Notes: generated by a model from the sequence alone, not told the origin. Counted from the stretch's first letter, positions 22,210 through 33,800 are shown. The stretch: DNA of 64,000 nt from Glebionis coronaria (GCA_025667525.1 JANFOE010000575.1:204496-268495); one strand, 5' to 3'. Numbers and translations: made by a program.

Positions 22210-22245
22210 AAAACCCCGATGGAGAAGGGCTGGATTGTTGTAGTG

Positions 22246-22825
22246 GAAGTACCGTGCTGAAGCTATAATATATGACTATGAAACGGAAAAAATAGCTCGC
22301 AAGCCATGATGGTTTCCTCGCCGAAGCTTTCTATTGTAGATCAATGTAAATAAATAGTTTAGATACCAACGATGGCAAACCTGTTACAACTTTTACTTTT
22401 TCAAGCCCACATTGTAAAACTCCGGTCAACATGGAAGATATTTAATATGATTATTTGCTCTTGATTAGTTATGGCACATTGGCACGTCAATGTTGGATGC
22501 TGATATTTAATCATTCTTATGGCCATTATTAGATGTGCAAAGAACCGCTTAATTATGATATATAATGAGGTGCCACATTCTGGTAATTGTTCATACCTTA
22601 ATAATTCCGCTAACATAAAACAAACAAAGGCTAATATGATCAATTATCACAGCCATGACAGGCATACATAACAACACTTCCAAAATACCAGATTCCCTAA
22701 TAAAACAAACAAAGAAAACTCCTTCCAAAATACCCGCCTTTAATCTAGAACACTATACGGACTTAGAAATGTTAGTTTGTATATGTTCAAAAGTTCGTTG
22801 TTGTAGGTACTTGGGATCTTTTTTT
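22246..22825. other. AT-rich spacer, nothing recognised
   Basis: The first three bases are the right target duplication (GAA) of the CACTA element. The rest has no coding frame, RNA gene or known repeat that I can support. Confidence 0.6.
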
Positions 22826-22994
22826 AGAGATCCAAGAACACATAGAAGGTGTAGATGAAATAAGGAAACAAGTTATTTAGTTAGCACAGGTTAACTATGT
22901 GTAATCCGTTACATGAGACACGTAGTTTATCTGTGTTAACTCAACAATTTGTTTACTTAGTTCTTCTACACCTTCTTGGTGTTCTTGGATCTCT
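22826..22994. repeat. Imperfect inverted repeat, about 58-bp arms
   Basis: The left arm from AGATCCAAGAACA to GGTTAAC pairs with the right arm that ends GTTCTTGGATCT. There are scattered mismatches, and the loop is about 40 nt. A transcript would form a hairpin of a size compatible with a young microRNA-like precursor or a small MITE. No terminal target duplication is visible, so the nature of the element is open. Confidence 0.6.
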
Positions 22995-23095
22995 GCAAAG
23001 ATGTAAAGTACAACAACAACAACAACAACAACAAGCTTTTAAACACATACAAACACATTCCCAAGTCCTCTTAGTGTAAACAAATTAAAGAAACT

Positions 23096-23482
23096 TCAAT
23101 GCTCACAATTGCTATCCACATGATGGATTGGTCTTGTCCATTCTCCAGCACGTAGTCGATCAAATGTGTTAAATACAAGTGTCTCAAATTGGAATAAAGT
23201 TGCTTTCTGTATTTATCATGCACGGACACACGCACATACCTCTTCATTTGTCCAATTTTTGGTCACTGAAATAGTGAAAAGAAAATGAATAAGAATAATA
23301 CAGGATTATGAAACATGGATTAATTTGTAGTACGCATGGCTTTTAAAAAGTAGCACTATTCAAACTAGATACATGCATCTAGTTAGTTTGATCGTTAAAA
23401 AAACAAAAAGACAAATACTCCGTAATAGAGAGAGACTTACCTGAGGCATTGTTAAATTGTCGAATGAATTCGACTTGAGCTT
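23096..23482 (-). pseudogene. Possible three-exon gene remnant, unrecognised
   Basis: Minus-strand splice signals and a single frame agree over three short exons. They are about 23482-23451 (EFIRQFNNAS, donor GTAAGT), 23265-23240 (26 nt after a pyrimidine-rich TTTCAG acceptor, then GTATGT; reads TKNWTNEE), and 23182-23096 (after TTTGAG; reads FDRLRAGEWTRPIHHVDSNC and ends in TGA). Frame continuity across two introns is hard to get by chance. No start codon or further upstream exons are found before the CACTA remnant. I do not recognise the protein. It may be the end of a disrupted host gene. Confidence 0.4.
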
Positions 23483-24095
23483 ATGAATTTTGGCAAATTA
23501 TTGTGTTAAATACAAGGAAAAAGGTAAGAAAAAAATAAAAAGATACGGTTTGCAGTATGGATTTTATAGGTGTGTGTAACTTAAATTAGTTTTGTGGTCA
23601 AGTGTTTTTTTAACTGCTAGTATTTTTGACCTTATAAATTGACTAAATTAAAGGGTCTGTTAAAGCACTCTGTAAGAAAGTTGACTAAGAAAGTTAACTG
23701 GTTTAATTTCTTTGGTAATAAATTGAACCGTTTCTAACTCTGTTTTCAATGTGTTGTATTGTGTATATTTATTTAAATTTATTTATTTATTTATATCATA
23801 TAAATAAATAAACAAATTTAAATAAATATATAAATTATATTTTTAAGTCTATTTTTAATGTGTTGTATTGTGTATATTTATTTAAATTCGTTTATTTATT
23901 TATATCATATAAATACATAAACAAATTTAAATAAATATATAAATTATATTTCTAACTCTGTTTTCAATGTGTTGTATTGTGTATATTTATTTAAATTCGT
24001 TTATTTATTTATATCATATAAATAAATAAACAAATTTAAATAAATATATAATTATATTTCGAACTCTGTTTTTAATTTGTTGTATTTGATGGCAG

Positions 24096-25153
24096 AAAAA
24101 ATACGATCTCGAGCCGCACAGGAGCACCCCCTCGGTGGCCAAATATTTATAATACCATTGGTGCCCAGTTACAAAAATCATACAACACCAACAAGGCCAG
24201 TCTGAAGCGAGATTACTGTGTAAAAGACCCCGAGACTGGAGAATACGATGTGGATCAAATTAGGCGGAACAGACCCGACGAGTACATACCTGAAGAGTGG
24301 GAGAAACAAATAGCGTTTTGGACCGACGCCAATAACAAGAAGCGATCCGTAACAAACAACCAAAATCGGTCCAATGCAACACTTATCTCCTGGCATGGTT
24401 CTCGGTCGATCCCTCGTACTCGACAACTCATGGTAATTATTATTATTATTATTATTGATTTTACATTATTATTGTTTTTTTATTTATTTTATTTTATTAA
24501 TATTATTATTGTTTTTTATTTTTATTATTTTATTATTATTATTATTAATTTTACATACATATTATTATTGCCGCATTTAATTAGATTTGATCTTACTTAC
24601 GTGTGTATGTACAGCAAAAGGCGTCCGAAACCCAACAGGAGCCTTCAGAGATCGACATGTTCTATCGTTTGCATACAAATGAAGATGGTGTATTTGTAGA
24701 TGAGCGGTCTCTCCAGTTGTATGTAAGTATTCTTTCCAAAACACACTTTAATGAATCATTGATTAATAATCTAGCAACCCGACTAATATATTTACTATCT
24801 TGTGTTATTGTCACCACACAGGATCAGATGAGGGAGATAGAGGCGACGGGTGAGCACACCACTACCGAGGTCAACAGGATGGTGCGAGTAGGCAAGTTTC
24901 GCGGCCACCATCCTGGCGTGGGTATGGTATTGCCGGGATATGCTAGTTCTACCCCGAGCTTTTCGTCACCACCCCCTGAGACTCGTCGGGATCGGGATGT
25001 TGATTTCATGATGGGCCGGTGAGAAACCACGGCAGGTATCAAGATCATTTTTCGAGATATGAGAGTGCTGGTGCCAGCGGGAGCGGGAGTCGCCCAGGTG
25101 ATGATGCTGAGGATCGGGAGGGTGGCGAGGATGGTGGCGATGACGCGAGCTAG
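24096..25153 (+). pseudogene. TNP-type gene fragment (exons 3-5) of the truncated CACTA copy
   Basis: Exons at 24096-24432, 24615-24722 and 24822-25153 have intact GT-AG borders and match the minus-strand gene at 14800-4532. The lysine codon that is a stop in the other copy is intact here (near 24222). However, an extra C near 24130 shifts exon 3, and a small deletion near 25016 makes a premature stop after DVDFMMGR. The acidic Gly/Ser tail continues in another frame. The intron with TTA repeats (24440-24600) is shared. This copy cannot make a full protein, but it is a useful reference for the interrupted one. Confidence 0.85.
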
Positions 25154-25495
25154 TCGTGTCATATATGTGTTTGTTAGTATGGTACATAGTTTCTTTATGT
25201 TCATCTTGACTTGTTTCCCTATTATCCTAAATTAGAACGCTTGTTTCTCTAGTATTCTTAACTATCCCGACTTATTCCTAGTATCCTTGACTAAATTAGA
25301 ACGTTATATTATATTTTGGTGCAAGTTTGAACTTATTCCGTGTTTATGTTGATTTGTATTCCAAGTTTACTTTATATGTGTCTTTTGGTGAGCAAATACA
25401 TGTTTTTGTTACAGGTTTTGGTAGATTTTTTCTGGAAAAAAATCCGGAAAACGCCTGCTGTGCAGGCAATTTAAATAAAAAACCTGCAGAGTTTT

Positions 25496-26172
25496 CCCCA
25501 GCGACATGTCGCTGGGGAAACTTTGGTTAATCGTTGACAAGTCAAACGCAAAGCATTGACAAGTCAAACGTATCGAGAGTTCCCCCAGCAACATGTCGCT
25601 GGGGAAACTTGGAAAATCGTTGACAAGTCAACGTCAACGCGTTGAAAAGTCAAAAATAAGGAAAGATTCCCCAGCGACATGTCGCTGGGGAAACTTTATA
25701 ATTAGCTAAAAAGATTAAGTTCAACTTAATTTTTTTTATTCAATAAGGATTTCCCCAGCGACATGTCACTGGGGAAACTGTTGCCACCATGGCAATCTAT
25801 TCTTCCAGGAAAAGTCTGTGGGGCCCGCAAGTCGCTGGGGTAAGTCGTTGGGGATACCTTTCTCATCGAGCGTACCCCAACGAATTTCCCCCAGCAACAT
25901 GTCGATCAAATGTGTTAAATACATTTGATCAAAAATAAGGAAAGATTCCGCAGCGACATGTCGCTGGGAAACTTTGTAATTAGCTAAAAAGATTAAGTTC
26001 AACTTAATTTTTTTATTTAATAAGGAGTCGTTGGGGAAAATGTTGCCGCCGTGGCAATCTATTCTTCCAGGAAAAGTCCGTGGGGCCCGGAAGTTGCTGG
26101 GGTAAGTCGTTGGGGATACCTTTCTCATCGAGCGTACCCCAACGACTTTCCCCCAGCGACATGTCGTTGGGG
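25496..26172. repeat. Terminal palindrome array of the truncated CACTA copy, with internal duplication
   Basis: Palindromes start at 25496, 25583, 25669 and 25753 (87, 86 and 84 bp apart), with more near 25948 and 26151. The block 25655-25880 is repeated at about 25928-26135, so the terminus was partly duplicated. At the junction (25901-25922) lies a 22-bp tract, beginning GTCGATCAAATGTG, that is identical to 23155-23176. Confidence 0.85.
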
Positions 26173-26246
26173 AAACGTATCCCCATCTAAAAGTCGCTGG
26201 GGAAAAGCCCAAAATATCACTGGGGAAGGCCTCGAATGTTGTAGTG

Positions 26247-26751
26247 TTCACGTACAAGAATTCATTATAAATTTGACCAAACAGTGATGTTAGGTTTCAT
26301 GTTGGCGAATTGAATGAGCATGATATGAATTTGACAAGTTTTTAAACTGTGAGTTACAAAAACCTGCATGAAAAGAATCATATTACAAATTCAAATTGTT
26401 GTAGTTTTGATATTGATAAATATGGCTAATATAATATTGATTAACCTTCCCCAAACTGCTTAAAACAGAAAGTTGTTAATGAAAAAAAAAAATTGCTTTC
26501 GAAGAAATATGATAAACTCCATTGTAAGTAATTCATTGTTTAAGATCTTCAGATTGAGGTTCTTTAGGATGTTCCTTTGTACCATTTGTTTGATTCTTAT
26601 TTGGATGTTCCTTTGTATACTGATTGGAAATCTGTTATTCATACATTTCCCATCTAAATAAAGTTATGTCCTTTGCTACGACATGCAAATGAGAATAAAA
26701 AATATGCATACTATTAAACATTAGTCATCTTTCAACCCAACCGGTCACGTC
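26247..26751. other. AT-rich spacer, nothing recognised
   Basis: No gene or repeat boundary is seen. The last five bases (ACGTC, 26747-26751) are the target duplication of the LTR element that follows. Confidence 0.6.
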
Positions 26752-27128
26752 TGTTGCACAGGGGGTTACTTCACGTTTCCAGGATCGAATGATCAAACAA
26801 CTTATTAGAAACAATCATCATATACAGATTAGTAAAGGAACAATGAACACGGGTATGAACCCTAATAATACTTCTCATATTATTGAATCACGGGTTGCTT
26901 TACAATTGTTTGTATAAGTCACACACACACTCCTCTCTCTCTCTCTCTCTCTCTTTGTTTTACAATCGTTGTAATCCTACATATATATATATGAAGAAAG
27001 GGTATGTCCCAACCATCGTGTCCCTTCATAACAGAATTAACTACCCTATAACCGCTTTTCGGTTATTAACTATCAAACTAACACTATTGGTCCTTTATGT
27101 TACAAGACTTTGACAATTAAGGCCAACA
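26752..27128 (-). repeat. 3' LTR of the small LTR element
   Basis: 377 bp, containing a CT microsatellite (about 26931-26954) that is longer than in the other LTR, and a TATATATATAT tract. Confidence 0.93.
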
Positions 27129-27141
27129 TTATCCCCCCTAA
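27129..27141 (-). other. Polypurine tract of the small LTR element
   Basis: The minus strand reads TTAGGGGGGATAA directly inside the 3' LTR. Confidence 0.8.
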
Positions 27142-27956
27142 TTGTTTAAGTCTTGTTCTTCGAGTCTTCATACTCGTCTCTGCGTTAGTATCATCTTTCA
27201 CCATCTTCTCGATGTCTATCTCCAATTTGCATTCCCTGCGTTTTTCTCTGCAATCCCTGCGTCTTCCATGCAATCTTTGCGTCTTCCACTCAATATCTGT
27301 GTTTTCTATGCAATCTCTGCGTCTTCCACGATTTCTGGATCATTCAATCTATCACAGATTTTCTTCTTCGCGGTTGTTTCCTTCAGACGAGCCAACATCC
27401 ACTATTGTCTCTTCATGGCATCACACCGTTGTTCTTCATTTTCGATTTCTTCACACAAACTTTTGCACCAATTTACATCACATGAATAAAACTTCATCCA
27501 CTTTAATTCTTTCACATAATCCATTTGATCCTTCACGAATCATATCACACGTGTTTCCTTTTAATTCATTCACTAAATTGACGTCACCTTTCACATGCTA
27601 TTTTTCCGCATCACACTGCTTTGTACTGGTTTTCTGATGGATTTTGAATCATTAACCCGTAGCCCTTTTCTTTGTGCGGTTCTTGGTGATGCCTCTTTCC
27701 CTTTTCTGGAAAAATAGATCTTTGTTCCTTTTCCCTAGAGACGGTCACGTCTCTCTATTGTCAAGCCCAAAACACCGAACGCTTGACACAAACCGCTCCT
27801 TCTTTTTCTCTGGTTTGATCCTTACTCGATCAAAATATGTTTCTTTATCGGTTGATTCTTCTGAATCAAAAACCTTTCGCTGTTTTGATTGACTGGTATG
27901 CGCACGGCCCTGTTGCTTGATCCCCTTTTGTTCTGTTTGCTGCCTCCCTTGTTGTT

Positions 27957-27980
27957 GTTTGAACCCTCGCTCTGATACCA
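27957..27980 (-). other. Primer binding site, initiator-Met tRNA
   Basis: The minus strand reads TGGTATCAGAGCGAGGGTTC one base inside the 5' LTR. The first 12 bases match the canonical plant initiator-Met primer site. Confidence 0.9.
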
Positions 27981-27981
27981 A

Positions 27982-28348
27982 TGTTGCACAGGGGTTACTT
28001 CACGTTTCCAGGATCGAATGATCAAACAACTTATCAGAAACAATCATCATATACAGATTAGTAAAGGAACAATGAACACGGGGTATGAACCCTAATAATA
28101 CTTATCATATTATTGAATCACGGGTTGCTTTACAATTGTTAGTATAAGTCACACACACACTCCTCTCTCTCTCTCTGTTTTACAATCGCTGTAATCCTAC
28201 ATATATATAGATGAAGAAGAGGTATGTCTCAACCATCGTGTCCCTTCATAACAGAATTAACTACCCTATAACCGTTTTTCGGTTATTAACTATCAAACTA
28301 ACACTATTGGTCCTTTATGTTACAAGACTTTGACAATTAAGGCCAACA
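27982..28348 (-). repeat. 5' LTR of the small LTR element
   Basis: 367 bp, adjacent to the primer site and followed by the target duplication ACGTC. It is very similar to the left copy. The main difference is a shorter CT repeat. Confidence 0.93.
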
Positions 28349-28683
28349 ACGTCAAAATCACGAAAAACAAGGTTTTTCTTGGGTTGATCAATCCCCATTG
28401 GCTAGTTCGTCTATTTTGTATCTCCAATTCTTGTATAACGAGATCATATATATTGTGATGAAAACACATAAAGAAAGCTTCCATCAACCCGTCATTAACT
28501 GATTATATAATGGATTTTTTGTGGTTTTATATAGTCGATAGAAAACAACAATTAAACACCTATAATGGATTTTCATGTGGTCATTTGGTTAAGAGGGAAC
28601 TAAAACAACAATAAAAGAAAGTTGTCAATGAGTTTTTCGCTAACCGTAAGATTGAAATTGTGTTAGATGAAAGATAATAACTT

Positions 28684-28727
28684 GTCCCACATCGGTGAAT
28701 GTACAAATGGTGAATGTGTTTTTATAG
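28684..28727 (+). promoter_or_regulatory. snRNA-type promoter module (USE + TATA)
   Basis: GTCCCACATCGG (28684-28695) is followed after about 22-23 nt by TTTTTATAG. The flanking 200 bp match 3195-3400. No snRNA sequence follows. A more degenerate relative (GTCCCACATACATGG) lies at 29335. Confidence 0.55.
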
Positions 28728-28973
28728 ATTACAGTTACACCACTAAAGTTATGTAATTTGATTTGCTAGATGCCCGATAATCAAAATGTTAATAACCGAT
28801 CATCTACTCGACCAGTTTTTAGTTATCGTGTCAGATTTATATTTTTATATACCATATTACAATAGATATATATAAAATTATTGAGCAGAATTTTATAAGA
28901 ATATTTTAATTTGAGCAGAAATAGAATATTCGTAAAAGATTTTGATTTGCAGTTCATGAACACCTACAATATT

Positions 28974-29092
28974 TTATAATTGTTGGAATGTTCGTACACG
29001 AGCAGCAGTTTCACGGGCACCAAAATTTATCCATATATGGTTTCCGCTTACAGCATTTTCGGGTTCTGATGAGCCCGATTGCCCAGCTCCGC
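28974..29092 (-). pseudogene. Possible terminal exon of an unrecognised gene
   Basis: After an ATTACAG acceptor on the minus strand, 119 nt read openly as GGAGQSGSSEPENAVSG, then HIWINFGARETAARVRTFQQ, and end in TAA at 28974-28976. The composition is protein-like and unlike the AT-rich surroundings. No upstream exon is found between here and the copia element at 29423. It may be a captured exon or the end of a broken host gene. Confidence 0.35.
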
Positions 29093-29422
29093 CTGTAATG
29101 GTATAGTGGATGATTTAAAGGAATTGCCACTGAAAGGGTGATTACCCAACTCATAAAAACATAATCATCGAACCCCTAGTCTCCCATGTCCATTGTTAAC
29201 AGTAAAAACCTTGTGAATCAAAACCGTTGTTAACAGTTACGTTAATTGTAGTAAAGTTAATTGTGGATTAAATATTGTCTCTCTCAAAGTAATACAAATG
29301 AAAAATCTCAAGAAAAAAATTGAAAGCATAGCTTGTCCCACATACATGGATGTACGAAAACCGAATGTGTTTACATAGTTAAAACCATGGAAGTAACTTT
29401 AGAAGTTTTGTTACATATACAT

Positions 29423-30289
29423 TGTAGGGAAACGTGTATACTTTTATCAATAAAATCGAATTACAATGATATAAGAATTAACAGAATTTAATAACAGAAA
29501 TTAAAAGACAATAAATTAAATAATGAAAGTAAAAGCAGTAAACGGTCGTGAAACGAGGCTCGTGTTTAAAACGATTCCCTTAAAACAGATCCACCGTCTG
29601 TTTTCCAGGGTACAACGTTCAAAGCTATTGTACAGCCGGACCTGACATACTTGCCTGAAAGATCACGGAAAGTAGTGTGCTTCTGATCGAAAAGACCGCC
29701 AGAAATATATCAATGGAACTAGTAAACTTTGTGTGTTTTTGTTGGTACATCTCAAATGATGGAAAAGGCCATCTATTTATATTCATGGAGAAATCATACG
29801 GCAATGCAAAGAATGAAATGATAAGTACAATTCTTTCAATCAATATCCATGTCATGACAACTCATTTGATTGTCAGTTAATGTACTCAATTGGTAACAAT
29901 ATCATATAGTGATAATCCTTGAGGTTTACATGTCAACAAAGCCTTATCAATATGTAAATTATGGCAACTAGAATCAATCATTGACTAGCTAATTTGTAAG
30001 TGATAACAATCACTCATAAATTCAACAAAATCAATATCCTGGTAAGTGACTCATTGATTTTCAAATGATAACACCATTTGATATTAGTCAATATTTACTA
30101 GTTGCAATTCATGATAAAACCAAATTCCTTCATTTCAGTTACCCGTAGAGACTCGATATCTCATTCATACTAACTCCATTTTATACATATAATGGCTCGA
30201 CTTGGCCTTACACTCAATAATTATATTCGCTAATAATTATACAAGTCCAAAGTTAGTAACACACTGTTTTCCATTATATTTTCCCAACA
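29423..30289 (-). repeat. 3' LTR of copia element A (full length)
   Basis: 867 bp, from TGTAGGGAAACG to TTCCCAACA. On the minus strand a purine tract (ATGTGGGGGAT) precedes it at 30290-30300. Confidence 0.9.
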
Positions 30290-30890
30290 ATCCCCCACAT
30301 GAATGGAGATCGGTCGAAATCACACGAAACTTTCGGCGAAATTTCTGCAGTTGAGTCCTGCATAGGATAGGTAGGTGTGACCCTTTGAAACTTCCCTTGT
30401 GAGATTCACTTAGTCTCCTAGATCTAAGTAGACGCGATGTCCTTGAACTTAGCCTCTATTTACGTAGACGACAATACACACTCACACACGACTCTCCCTG
30501 ACATTGTCAAGTCCTCATAGTCGTGCCCGTTATGGTCATGAGCACTAGCCTGGTTCTGTAAGAGATTTTAGAAATTGCGCCCCCACAATTTCCTTCGAAG
30601 CGACCCTACTTCTCTCTCACATAGGTGATTACATCCTGAATCATTAAAAGCATATGTTTTATGATTTCATCTTGAATAATTTAGCTTTATGATTTCATCT
30701 TGAATCATTAAGCCATATGTTTAACCTCTCAACAAGTCACATTGTTCTATAAATGGACTAGGAAAGTTACATGTTAAGTAACTCCCCCACATTGACATGA
30801 CTTCCCCCACATGTCTATGATTAGGTTTTCTTATTGAACCTAGATCTTGGGACCTCCAGTCAACTAGGTTAGGTTTTCTTTCATAGAAAC
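30290..30890 (-). other. Untranslated 3' internal region of copia element A
   Basis: Between the purine tract and the end of the RNase H frame lie 600 bp without a frame. They contain imperfect TGATTTCATCTTGAATCATT repeats and two GTGGGGGA tracts near 30780-30810. The same region of element B is 36907-37508. Confidence 0.75.
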
Positions 30891-33800
30891 TCATTCCTTT
30901 AAGGGCTTTAGTCCCATTCCTTTCGACGACTTACTAACTAACTCTCTGCTTAAGCCTTTTGTAAACGGATACACTATGTTATCCTTTGACGCCACATAGT
31001 CAATTGAGATAACTCCACTTGAGAGTAGTTGTCGTATCGAGTTATGTCGACGACGGATATGTCTGGATTTCCCATTATACATTGTACTATTGGCTCTTCC
31101 CATGGCCGATTTACTGTCACAATGTATACTAATGGCCGTTAATGGTTTTGGCCATCTTGGTATGTCCTCTGCGAATTGACGTAGCCATTCCGCCTCTTCT
31201 CCGCATTTATCTAGCGCGATAAATTCAGATTCCATCGTGGACTTAGCTATAATTGTTTGCTTGCAAGACTTCCATGATATAGCCGCCCCTCCTAGTGTAA
31301 ACACATATCCACTAGTCGATCTCGAATCCTTTATGTCGGAGATCCAATTTGCATCACTGTATCCTTCGATAACAGCAGGATGTCTTTCATAATGCAGTCC
31401 ATATTCGCGACTGTATCTCAAATAATGAAGTACCCTCGTTATAGATTTCCAATGTGTATAACTTGGATTACTCGTATACCTGCTTAGCCTACTAACAACG
31501 TATGCTAAGTCAGGTCGGGTACCTGTCATCAAGTATATTAACATGCCAATAATCCTTTAATACTCTAATTGGGCAACACCTAAGCCTCTATTTTTAGATA
31601 AATGCAAACTGGTGTCAATTGGAGTTCTAGCTAGGCCGGAATCCCCCGCATTATGAGTATTGAGAATTTTGTCCACATAATGTGCTTGACTCAACACAAG
31701 TCCATTATGGGTTCGTATGATCTTTATTCCAAGGATCACATCAGCTAAACCCATATCCTTCATGTCAAATTTTGATTTTAGCATGTCTTTGGTAGATCTG
31801 ATCACCTTGTCGTTACTACCAACGATAAGCATATCATCGACATACAAACACAAAATCACATATCCGGCACTTGTGTCCTTTACGTAAACACACTTGTCGC
31901 ATTCATTGATTTGGAACCCACTCTCTAACTTAGTGTGATCAAACTTTTGATGCCACTGTTTGGGAGCTTGCTTTAAGCCATATAATGACTTAACAAGTCT
32001 ACAAACCTTGCCCTCTTGTCCAGGAGCTATGAAACCCTCAGGTTGGTTCATATATATTTATTCTTCTAAATCTCCGTTTAGAAAGGCCGTTTTGACATCC
32101 ATCTGGTGAACTTCCAAATTTCTCACTGCGGCAATCGCAAGTATCATTCTGATAGAGGTTATTCGCGTCACGGGCTAATAGGTATCAAAGTAATCTAGAC
32201 CTTCACGTTGTCTAAATCCTTTGATTACCAATCTTGCTTTATACTTTTCCATGGTGCCATCAGCTTTCATCTTCTTCTTGAAGATCTATTTATAACCTAG
32301 TGGTTTACAACCCGGAGGTAAATTCACGAGCTCCCACGTATGGTTTTGTAAAATAGACTCTATTTCACTTTTGATGGCTTCTCTCCATTGTTGGCCTTTC
32401 GAGGAATTTACCGCTTCCCAGTAAGAAGTAGGTTCATTTTCTACCATAAAAGAAACGAAATTGGGTCCAAACGATTTCTCGTTTCTTGCCCTTTTGCTTC
32501 TTCTTGGTTCAACCTCTTCTTCCGCAGTTTGATCTTGTCTCTCATCTTGGAGATCATTATCATCTCGTTGTCTCTTGTCTTGGACAACATTGTCATATAA
32601 TCTAGATGAACTTCCTGTTTCCTTAGATAAACAAGGAAATATATTCTCAAAGAAGGAAGCATTTCTAGATTCCATCACTGCGTTCTTTTGTATATCCGGA
32701 TTTTTCGATTCATGTACAATGAAGCGATACACAGTGCTATTCTTAGCATATCCAATGAATATACAATCCACAGATTTAGGTCCGATCTTTTGGGTCTTTG
32801 GTGTCGGTACACAACCTTGGCTAGACACCCCCACACTCGTAAGTACTGATATGACGGTTTTCTCCCCATCCACAGTTCATATGGAGTTTCCTCTTTATCC
32901 TTACGAGGTATCTTATTTAAAAGATAAGTGGCCGTTAGAATAGCTTCCCCCCACATGTCCTGCTTCATACCAGAGCTAATTAACATGGTAGTCACCATTT
33001 CTTTCAAGGTACGGTTCTTCCTTTCTACAATACCGTTTGATTGAGGTGAATAAGGGGCAGTGACCTCATGTTTAATTCCATGTTTCGCACATACATCGGT
33101 GAGTGGAGCCACGTATTCACCTCCTCTATCACTTCGTACAACCTTGATTTTCCTACCAAGTTGATTCTCAACCTCGGTTTTGTATAGAACAAACTTGTCT
33201 ATAGCTTCATCTTTACTTTTCAACAAGTAAACATAGCAATACTTTGTACAATCATCAATAAACGTGATAAAGTACTTATTGCCACCCTTTGTGGGTAGTG
33301 ATTTCATATCACATATGTCCGTGTGTATCATGTAAAGAGGTTCGGTTGTTCGATTAACCGATTTAAAGGATGTTCTTGTAAGTTTGGCTTCCACACAAGT
33401 TTCACATTTATATTTTGAATCAATGTGACAGTTTGGTATGCTTTTAAATTTCATCAAACGACGCATCGAATTAAAATTTACATGCCCAAGACGAGCATGC
33501 CACATATTAGAAGATTCAACAATGTAAGCAGAAGAGTTCATCTTATTCATTTCATTCTTAACAACCATTACATTAAGTTTGAACATGCCATTCAAGGCAT
33601 AACCCCTACCAACATACATCTGATTCTTAGACAAAACAAACTTTCAGACTCAAAAAATTAGTTTAAAACCAAACTTGTTTAGCAGCCAACTGGACACAAG
33701 ATTCTTGCGAATCTCCGGAACATACAAGACATTAGTCAACTTGAGCTCTTTCTCGGATGTCATCTTCAGAACAACATCTCCTTCGCCCTTGATATCAGCA

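Larger units (their letters stand above)
3693..22245 (-). mobile_element. CACTA (En/Spm-type) DNA transposon, 18.6 kb, non-autonomous
   Basis: The left end begins CACTACAACATTCG and the right end is the inverse of CACTACAACAATCC. Both are flanked by the 3-bp duplication GAA (3690-3692 and 22246-22248), as CACTA transposons produce. Regular palindromes lie just inside each end. The content is a broken TNP-type gene (Ptta/En/Spm family) on the minus strand, a 33-bp satellite and a broken GRF zinc-finger ORF on the plus strand. No TNP2/TNPD catalytic transposase is present, so mobility would need a helper. About 9.2 kb of its length is a later gypsy insertion. Without that, the element is about 9.3 kb. 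Confidence 0.93.
23730..26246 (+). mobile_element. Truncated second CACTA copy, opposite orientation
   Basis: From 23730 the sequence mirrors the first element: the 109-bp intron repeats, TNP exons 3-5, the downstream flank, and the terminal palindrome array. It ends at 26246 with CGAATGTTGTAGTG, the inverse of the left terminus at 3693. The other half (exons 1-2, satellite, right end) is missing and no opposite CACTA terminus is visible, so no target duplication can be assigned. It preserves the uninterrupted sequence at the position where the gypsy element entered the first copy. Confidence 0.88.
26752..28348 (-). mobile_element. Small non-autonomous LTR retrotransposon (SMART/TRIM-like)
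   Basis: Two LTRs (26752-27128 and 27982-28348; TGTTGCACAGG to GGCCAACA) flank an 853-bp interior. The element is bordered by the exact duplication ACGTC (26747-26751 and 28349-28353). On the minus strand a primer site TGGTATCAGAGC, complementary to initiator-Met tRNA, abuts the right LTR. A purine tract AGGGGGGATAA abuts the left LTR. The interior has no gag or pol. It carries imperfect TTCCATGCAATCT-type repeats and a Gln/Lys-rich frame that begins in the primer site. It must use proteins from an autonomous, probably copia, element. Confidence 0.93.

Noticed and set aside
26922..26954. CT microsatellite as a separate regulatory feature
   Set aside because: Part of the LTR of the small element and variable between its two LTRs. 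No sign of separate function.
27745..27981. 78-codon Gln/Lys-rich minus frame in the small LTR element as a gag remnant
   Set aside because: It starts inside the tRNA primer site, has no ATG, and shows no gag or zinc-knuckle motif.
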